Origin: Diospyros lotus
Lineage: Eukaryota > Streptophyta > Magnoliopsida > Ericales > Ebenaceae
Reading direction: 5' to 3'
NCBI RefSeq assembly: GCF_014633365.1
Contig: NC_068339.1
Location: forward strand, 11,865,925 to 11,929,924
Length of the DNA: 64,000 nt
In this document: in pieces, positions 58,063 through 64,000 of the stretch
How the letters are laid out: every line of letters begins with the position of its first letter
Position numbering within the stretch: the stretch's first letter is position 1
Made by a program: the position numbers and the translations under genes
Notes under the pieces: generated by a model
The model's input: only the letters and a program-made list of their open reading frames with translations
Told to the model about the DNA's origin: nothing
The model's database searches: none

Positions 58063-59624
58063 CATTACAAGAAAAATAGTTTTTAGCAACGAAAATTCCG
58101 TCGCTAATATTTTTAAATATCTTTTCAAATTGGTGATGGAAAGACCCGTCACTAAATTTAGTGATGAAAATCTCATCACTAAAAAAGAAAAAACAATTAA
58201 ATTAAACTTTAGCGACGGGGTCATACCCATCACCAAAAAATAAAAAAAAATAAAAATGTAAAATTTAGTGAATGGGTCGTTCCTGTTATTAAAAACTAAA
58301 AAATTTAAAATTTAGCGATGAGGTCATACCCGTCGCTAAAAAAATTAAATAAAAAATTTAAATTTTAGCGATGGAATGATACCCATCGCTAAAAAAGAAA
58401 AATAAATTAAATACAAAATGTGAAATTTAGTGATGGGGTTATACTCGTCGCTAAAAAAGAAAAAAATTAAATAAAAAATGTAAAATTTAAAGACAGGTTA
58501 TACCCATCACTAAAAAAGAAAAATTTAAATTAAAAATAAAAAAAATTTAGAGACGGAAAATATCAGTCACTAGAAATAAAAAAAAAATAAATTACAAATT
58601 AAAAATTTTAACGACGAAAAATATCTGTAGCTAAAAAAAGAAAAAACTTGAGCGACAGAAGATATCGATCACTAAAAAAGGAAAAAAAAATATTTTAGCA
58701 ACTAAATTTATAAAATGTGAAATTCATACTTTAATTTCACATTTTAGCAACTAAATTTATATTTTTGACTCAATTTAATTAAATATACTTTATTTTTTTG
58801 TGAATGCTTAAATTTTTCGTTATTTTAATTATATTTATGTACTTGTATTTATTTTTTTATACATATCAAAGTAAAGTAGTTAAATTGATTAAAAATATAG
58901 ATATAAAAATTAAATTAATTTAAAAATATAAATAAAGAGGTACTATAACTAAATAACAAAAAATTTTGAAAATAAGTTAATGAAAATAACCTATATAATT
59001 CAAGAGTTTTAATGTCACGCTATATAATTTAGGAGTTTACACAAAAACTTAATAATGTTACTGAAAATAACCTATAAAATTTTTAATGTGAAATTCATGA
59101 AATATTTAAATTAAATTTAAAATCTGATTTGATAATGAAAAATTTAATAGTTAAATGTAGAATCTATAAAAATTTTAATTAAATTCAAAATTAGTGACAG
59201 AATATTCTGTTGTTAAGTTGCAAAATAATAAAACATGAAATTACAAATTAAATTCAAAATGAGTGAAGGAAATGTAATTCTGAAAAGTTTAAACAAAAAT
59301 ACCATAAAATATTTTATGCGCTTGATAAACCAGGGAGTCTTCTAGATTAGCTGGTCACGCGCGCAGGGATGAGGTTTAAAGGTCCAAGGGTCATTCCCTA
59401 GGAAAGGCATGAAAATAGCTCATGCTAGAAAATAATTCCAGTACCGCCACATGGTTGTTGGTGGGCTCGCCAAGTGGCTAGCAGAGGCGATGCCACGTTG
59501 TGCCCCCACAGAGCACGAGCGTTGTAATTATGTCACTAATTTTCGTCGTTAAAATTTAGCGACCTCAATTTTAGTGACGAAATTTGAAGCTTCAGCGATG
59601 GATTTTTCCATCACTAAATGCTAA
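58063..59624. mobile_element. non-autonomous CACTA element inside the hAT gene
   Basis: Begins CATTACAAGAAAAATAG, nearly the start of the 15092 element. TTTAGCGACGG-type repeats fill both ends, and a GC-richer unique core lies at about 59330-59530. The right end is degenerate; TAT on both sides (58060-58062 and 59625-59627) is a plausible 3-bp duplication. It separates LNLDI from NGSNMKG of the host gene. Confidence 0.75.
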
Positions 59625-60242
59625 TATCAAGATTTAAATTTTTAATTTCTCTTATAAGTTCACTAAAAAGGCATTTTTCAGAAGTGTCATCTACTTTTAA
59701 AAATCCTACAAAGTATTCTTCAATTATTATTGGACTAGTTAAAATATCCACACACCTTAATGTGAGAGACATTTGTTCTCGGTGACTTAAATTTGGAGTA
59801 TAATCAAGTATAATGGAAAAATATTTTGCCTCTTTAATTTTATTTAAAATCATACTCTTGACTTCATGTATTAACATCTGTATCAATTTATTTTGAATTT
59901 TATGTCCCAAGTAATGATTATGAATTTCACCATTTTGAATACGCCGGACATGTTCTTGTAATACTGGATCAAATTTAGCCATCATCTCAATAAGACTTAA
60001 AAAAATTTCGTTATTCACATGATAGATCTTTTCATTAGTTTTACGAAATACCAAATTATTTTTAACTAGAGCTTTTACCACAACAATGATTCTTTTTAAA
60101 ACATTTCTCCAATGTTTTTTTTTTTCTTTACTAATTCTTACTTGCACATTCTTATCAATTTCTATACTCTTAGAAAATCTCAATTCTAAGTCAAACCAAG
60201 CATTTATGTTAAGTGTTATTTACTTATTTCATGACTTTTCAA

Positions 60243-63200
60243 TAGGAGTGTTCAAAAAACCCGCTGGACTGCGGTTTTCGGCCGAACCGAACCGGCCAAT
60301 TTTTTGAATGTGTGGTTCGATTCGGTTTGGAAATCTGCCAAACCGCGCGGTTTGCGATTTGGCAGACCGGCGGTTCGGTTTAAAACCGAACCGCCCGAGT
60401 ATATATATAATATAATTAAAAAAAATAAAAAATAAAAATATAAAATGGCTAGGGCCGGGCGTCATCGGCCTCCTTCCTTCCTCTCATCTTTCTCTCCCCT
60501 TTCCCCCAAACCCTAACCCGAGCCCACCCACCCGCCGCAGTCTCTCTCCCCTTGGACCTTCGGATCGCCGGCGATTGGCACCAACCTACCAGCGAGTGGC
60601 GACCCCCATGTTGCAGGCTCTGGTCGCACTTCGCAGCAGACCAAACGCTCATCTTGACGTCGCCACCGTTTCCTCGCAGCAGTTTGACTCCGAGCATCCC
60701 ATCTCCTTCTTCCCCCATTGTTTCCGATAGCCGATTCGCCGGTTGCTGGTATCACTTCTTGACACCGTCGTTGCCTTGCAGCAGTCCCGTCGCCTTCTTC
60801 CCCCTTTTCGATCGCCGATTTGTCAATTGAGTTAGACTCTCTCCACATTATATTGAATGTTTTAGGTAGATTAAATGATTAGTATTTAGGTTGTTAGAGG
60901 ATTGTTCATAAGTCTTGGACTGGCAGAATAAGTTGGGTTGAACAGAATAGAAACCATCTTTGTCCAAGACCAGAACTAGGGGAGATGGCTATTGTGTTTC
61001 AATAACAACTAATTTTAGTGTAATTTTAATTAATATCTTTAATAACATAAATAATTCTAGTGTAATTTTAATTTAATCTAATTAATGTACTTTAAATGCT
61101 TTAGGATGAATTTTATATAGGTGTTATGACTTTAGAGATTGTCAAACACTTGTGTATATTACACAGCCAATTTCGACTTCTTAATTACATTTCTTGACTG
61201 CAATTATATTAATAGAGCTAGATTGAGGTGAGAACCTGACCTGAAAGCACAAGAAAAAACGTTAATTACCTAACTTGAATGGATGTTTTGCAGTATGAGG
61301 GAGTTCCATAATTAATTAGTAGCTTTAATATATAGATTACAGAATTCTTATCCTTAATTTGGTGTACAGTCTGCAATAATATGGTCATGTTGACACATGT
61401 CTATATTTGTATTATTATTATTATTATAGCCTATATTTGCATTAATAGAACTGATTTTCATTTGATTTATAATTTTTCAAATAATATATATATCATCAAA
61501 ATAATATGAAATGAGATTGTGTAGAATGTATATATTTAGCCAAATTTGTTTCAGATTAATTAATAGCATCCAAATAGATAATCTTATTCTAATATAAACT
61601 TTAATTTGGTTGAATTTTCTGTTTCTAAAACATCACTTTACATTAAAAAAAAAAAAATCACACTTATGATCAGAATGTTCCATAATTATAGAATGTCTCC
61701 ATTCCATTATTCAATAACATCACTTTTTTTTCTATAGGTATTCTGTAAACTTATCATTTCCCTATATAAATAATCCTTGCAAATCCTTTATGAAGCTGCA
61801 TGTTGCTGTGTTGAATGTCTAGTGCCTTGTTTAAATTCAATTTCCAACGTAACTAATTTTCTCTTAAGTTCTTGATTTTTGAATACATGCATACCCTAGT
61901 AAGAAGAAGTCTCTACTCTCATGAGATCAACATAAACTTATCTACTTATCTCAATTGTTCATTTGTCTCTAATAGTTGAGTTTGAAGAGTTGCTTAGTCG
62001 ATTAATGAATCCAAGTTGCTTAGTTGACTTGTACCTAGCTAGGGTTTAGTTAATGTGAATTCCAAATAATTAATTTTCAAGAAAATATCTCAAATTTTTG
62101 ATTGCTTCAATGGCAGATGGAATCAGCTAGTAATACCGATCCTGAATGTGTGAGAAACATCAATGAAAATTAAATGACTAATACGACGATTGAATCAAGT
62201 AGTGGCTCTAAACCTCCGTTGCCACCTAAGGACAAAGCTGTAAAAAGGAAACCTAAGCAACAATCTGAAATATGGGAACATTTTACTAAAAATGAGGATG
62301 ATTATTCTGAGCCTAGAGCTGTGTGCAACTATTGTGGCAAAGATTATGCAAGTGATACTAGAAGAAATGGGACAAGTACTCTTTGGAACCATATAAACAA
62401 TCAGTGTAAGAAGAATCCTTACAAATTAGAAGATAAGAAGCAAAAGATTTTACATTTTTTAAAGAAGAGTGACAGTGAGGATGGAAGTGGATCAGGTAGT
62501 AATCTTGTAGCTACAGGATTTAGTCAGGCAGCTTGTAGGATGGCATGTGCCAAAATGATTGTCATTGATGAATTGCCATTTCGGTTTGTGGAGCAGGAAG
62601 GGTTTAGATCATTTTGTAGTACTGCATGCCCTAAGTTTGATCCTCCTTCACGCATTACAATTGCTAGGGATATAATTAGTCTCTACAATGAAGAGAAGAA
62701 AAAATTGAAGTCATTTTTTGTTAAGAATTCACAAAGAGTCTCTCTTACCACTGATACATGAACTTCCATTCAAAATGTTAATTATATGGTGCTTACAGCT
62801 CATTTTATAGATTCTGAATGGAAAATGCAAAAAAGAATATTGAATTTTTGTCAAATTTCAAATCATAAGGGAGAGACAATTGGTAAAATAATTGAGGCAT
62901 GTTTGAAAGAATGGGGGATTGAGAAGGTTTTTACAATCACAGTTGACAATGCTGCTTCTAACAATGGGGCTATTGGGCACATGAGAAAAAGATTACAGAT
63001 TTGGAAGAGTGCTGTTTGTGATGGAGAATTTTTACACGTGAGGTGTTCGGCTCATATTTTGAATTTGATAGTGGGTGATGGCTTAAAGGAATTGGATTAC
63101 TCTATTATGGTTGTACGTAATGTAGTTAGGTATGTTAGAGCTTCTCCTTCAAGATTGGAAAGATTCAAAACTTGTGTGAAGAATACATGTAAAGAAGAGA

Positions 63201-64000
63201 AGGCTCTTGTGTGTTTGGATGTGCCAACAAGGTGGAACTCCACCTATTTAATGTTGGATCATGCACTAAAATATGTTGATGCATTTAACTTGCTGGAAGA
63301 AGAAGATTTGCTTTATTCTCAATATTTTTGTGAAGAGGATAGAAATGGAAAAAAACATATTGGGCCACCAAATTCTACAGATTGGGAGAATTGTGTAATA
63401 TTTTGTAAGTTTTTGAAGACTTTTTATGATGCTACCCTCACATTTAGTGCTTCCTTGAATGTTACTGCAAATAATTATTTCCATGAAATTTGTAATGTGC
63501 TTGGTAGACTAAACAAATGGAGTTTATGTTACGAATCAATCTTGAAAGATATGGCTTCTAGCATGAAGAGAAAATTTGATAAGTATTGGGGCAACATTGA
63601 AAATCAAAATATGATTCTTTATGTGGCAGTTGTACTTGATCCTAGGTACAAAATGAAATATATGGCATTTTGTTTGCACAAACTTTATTCTGGAGATGAA
63701 GTTCAAACCATTATGGATTCTATCAAGAGCACTCTAGGGAAGTTAGTGAATTTTTATGCATCAATTGAATCAAATGAACAAGGTGGGATAACTTCTAGAC
63801 CAAGGTTTCCAGTTGTGGATCCTGATGAGGATGATACTGTTAACATGTTTAAATCCGATTTTGAGAAGGAATGTTTTCAAGATAATGCTATTGAAATGAA
63901 AAATGAGCTTGAAAGGTACCTAGCTGAGCCAAATGAGGATATAAGAAACAAAACTTTTGATATATTGGCATGGTGGAAGGTATCTTCGACAAAGTTCCAT
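60243..64000 (+). mobile_element. plus-strand hAT element, right end beyond the window
   Basis: Starts TAGGAGTGTTCAAAAAACC, a hAT-type terminus, with subterminal copies of CCGAACCG and CGGTTCGGTTT (60280-60400). A CT- and CCCTAA-rich leader follows (60455-60840, including AAACCCTAA at 60508-60516). About 1.3 kb of AT-rich DNA, possibly an intron ending at AATGGCAG (62116), leads to a transposase frame that is open to the window end. The 8 bases before it are CTTTTCAA. Confidence 0.8.
62117..64000 (+). pseudogene. hAT transposase with BED zinc finger, partial (window end), two in-frame stops
   Basis: Probable start at ATG 62117 (MESASNTDPE), interrupted by TAA at 62171-62173 directly before ATG 62174. 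The BED finger spans about codons 50-95 (EIWEHFTK, CNYCGKDYASDT, LWNHINNQC), a Ser/Gly linker follows, then the catalytic region. TGA at 62759-62761 replaces the Trp of the family motif TTD-W-TS; beyond it the same frame is open for 413 codons to the last base. It contains FTITVDNAASNN, LHVRCSAHILNL, VPTRWNSTY and the beginning of the hAT dimerisation domain (ELERYLAEPNE, FDILAWWK). It belongs to the Ac/Tam3-like, RICESLEEPER-type group. One or two nonsense changes inactivate it; otherwise well preserved. Confidence 0.9.

Larger units (their letters stand above)
55803..60242 (-). pseudogene. hAT transposase with DUF4371-type organisation, broken by three insertions
   Basis: Read from 60242 leftward: WFDLELRFSKSI, then the frame 60183-59614 (IHNHYLGHKIQNKLI, FSIILDYTPNLSHREQMSL, YFVGFLKVDDTSE). 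After a CACTA insertion, NGSNMKGK (about 58060-58035); after a MITE, RLLEINFRALYIPCGCYSLN (57158-57100), SQTRWESRIES (56954 onward), and finally the hAT C-terminal dimerisation block RSFSKLKLIKSYLRSTMSQERLNGL (in two parts, 56130-56050). This order is that of plant zinc-finger MYM-like / DUF4371 hAT proteins. Stops and frameshifts occur besides the insertions. The N-terminus has been separated by the plus-strand hAT at 60243 and should lie beyond the window. Confidence 0.85.

Noticed and set aside
60449..60848. ORFs on both strands in the leader of the plus-strand hAT
   Set aside because: GC/CT-rich leader; frames overlap each other and have no domain. More likely untranslated exon or promoter.

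Overview
This is nuclear DNA of a flowering plant, probably a woody eudicot. The evidence is two-exon CYP71-clan cytochrome P450 genes with the single phase-0 intron typical of that clan, embedded in AT-rich DNA packed with plant-type transposons (Athila and Tekay-like Ty3/gypsy elements, CACTA, Mutator-like and hAT elements, a tRNA-derived SINE). I cannot name the species. No rRNA, tRNA or CRISPR was seen.

Host genes. Three complete P450 genes lie on the + strand: 496-3240, 9752-11817 and 40855-43328, each with an ER-anchor N-terminus, proline hinge, I-helix, ExxR and heme-Cys loop. The first and third are about 97% identical at protein level and sit in duplicated blocks (about 375-7000 and 40741-45480). 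Two P450 relics (12246-12376 and 43681-43872) show a larger former cluster. The middle gene has His in place of the conserved I-helix Asp.

Mobile DNA from 1 to 20.7 kb. A CACTA end opens the window. Several Mutator-like elements with CT-rich and GA-rich arms follow, two of them carrying nested insertions (a smaller MULE with a 9-bp target duplication and a 1.8-kb non-autonomous CACTA). A tRNA-derived SINE with a perfect 17-bp target duplication precedes P450 gene 2.

The most interesting object is an Athila-lineage retrotransposon at 20670-34510. It is complete: 2.04-kb LTRs about 1.5% diverged, 5-bp target duplication GGGAG, PBS and PPT. Its gag-pol frame is broken only by in-frame stops. 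Downstream of pol, where Athila elements often carry an env-like gene, it holds two cargo ORFs: an intact 146-codon protein resembling the small cysteine-rich nucleic-acid-binding proteins of betaflexiviruses, and an intron-less, once-frameshifted LOG (cytokinin riboside monophosphate phosphoribohydrolase) gene. The cargo region has its own TATA-like box, repeated stem-loops, repeated post-stop motifs and three polypurine tracts. I read it as a retrotransposon that captured a viral RNA-binding protein and a host hormone-activation gene.

Mobile DNA from 34.5 to 64 kb. There is a decayed minus-strand Tat-like gypsy element with LTR, then the second P450 block, then a Tekay-like non-autonomous LTR element (45680-52862) inserted into another minus-strand gypsy-type element, then a minus-strand hAT gene broken by a hAT MITE, a CACTA element and a second, plus-strand hAT element that runs off the window end.
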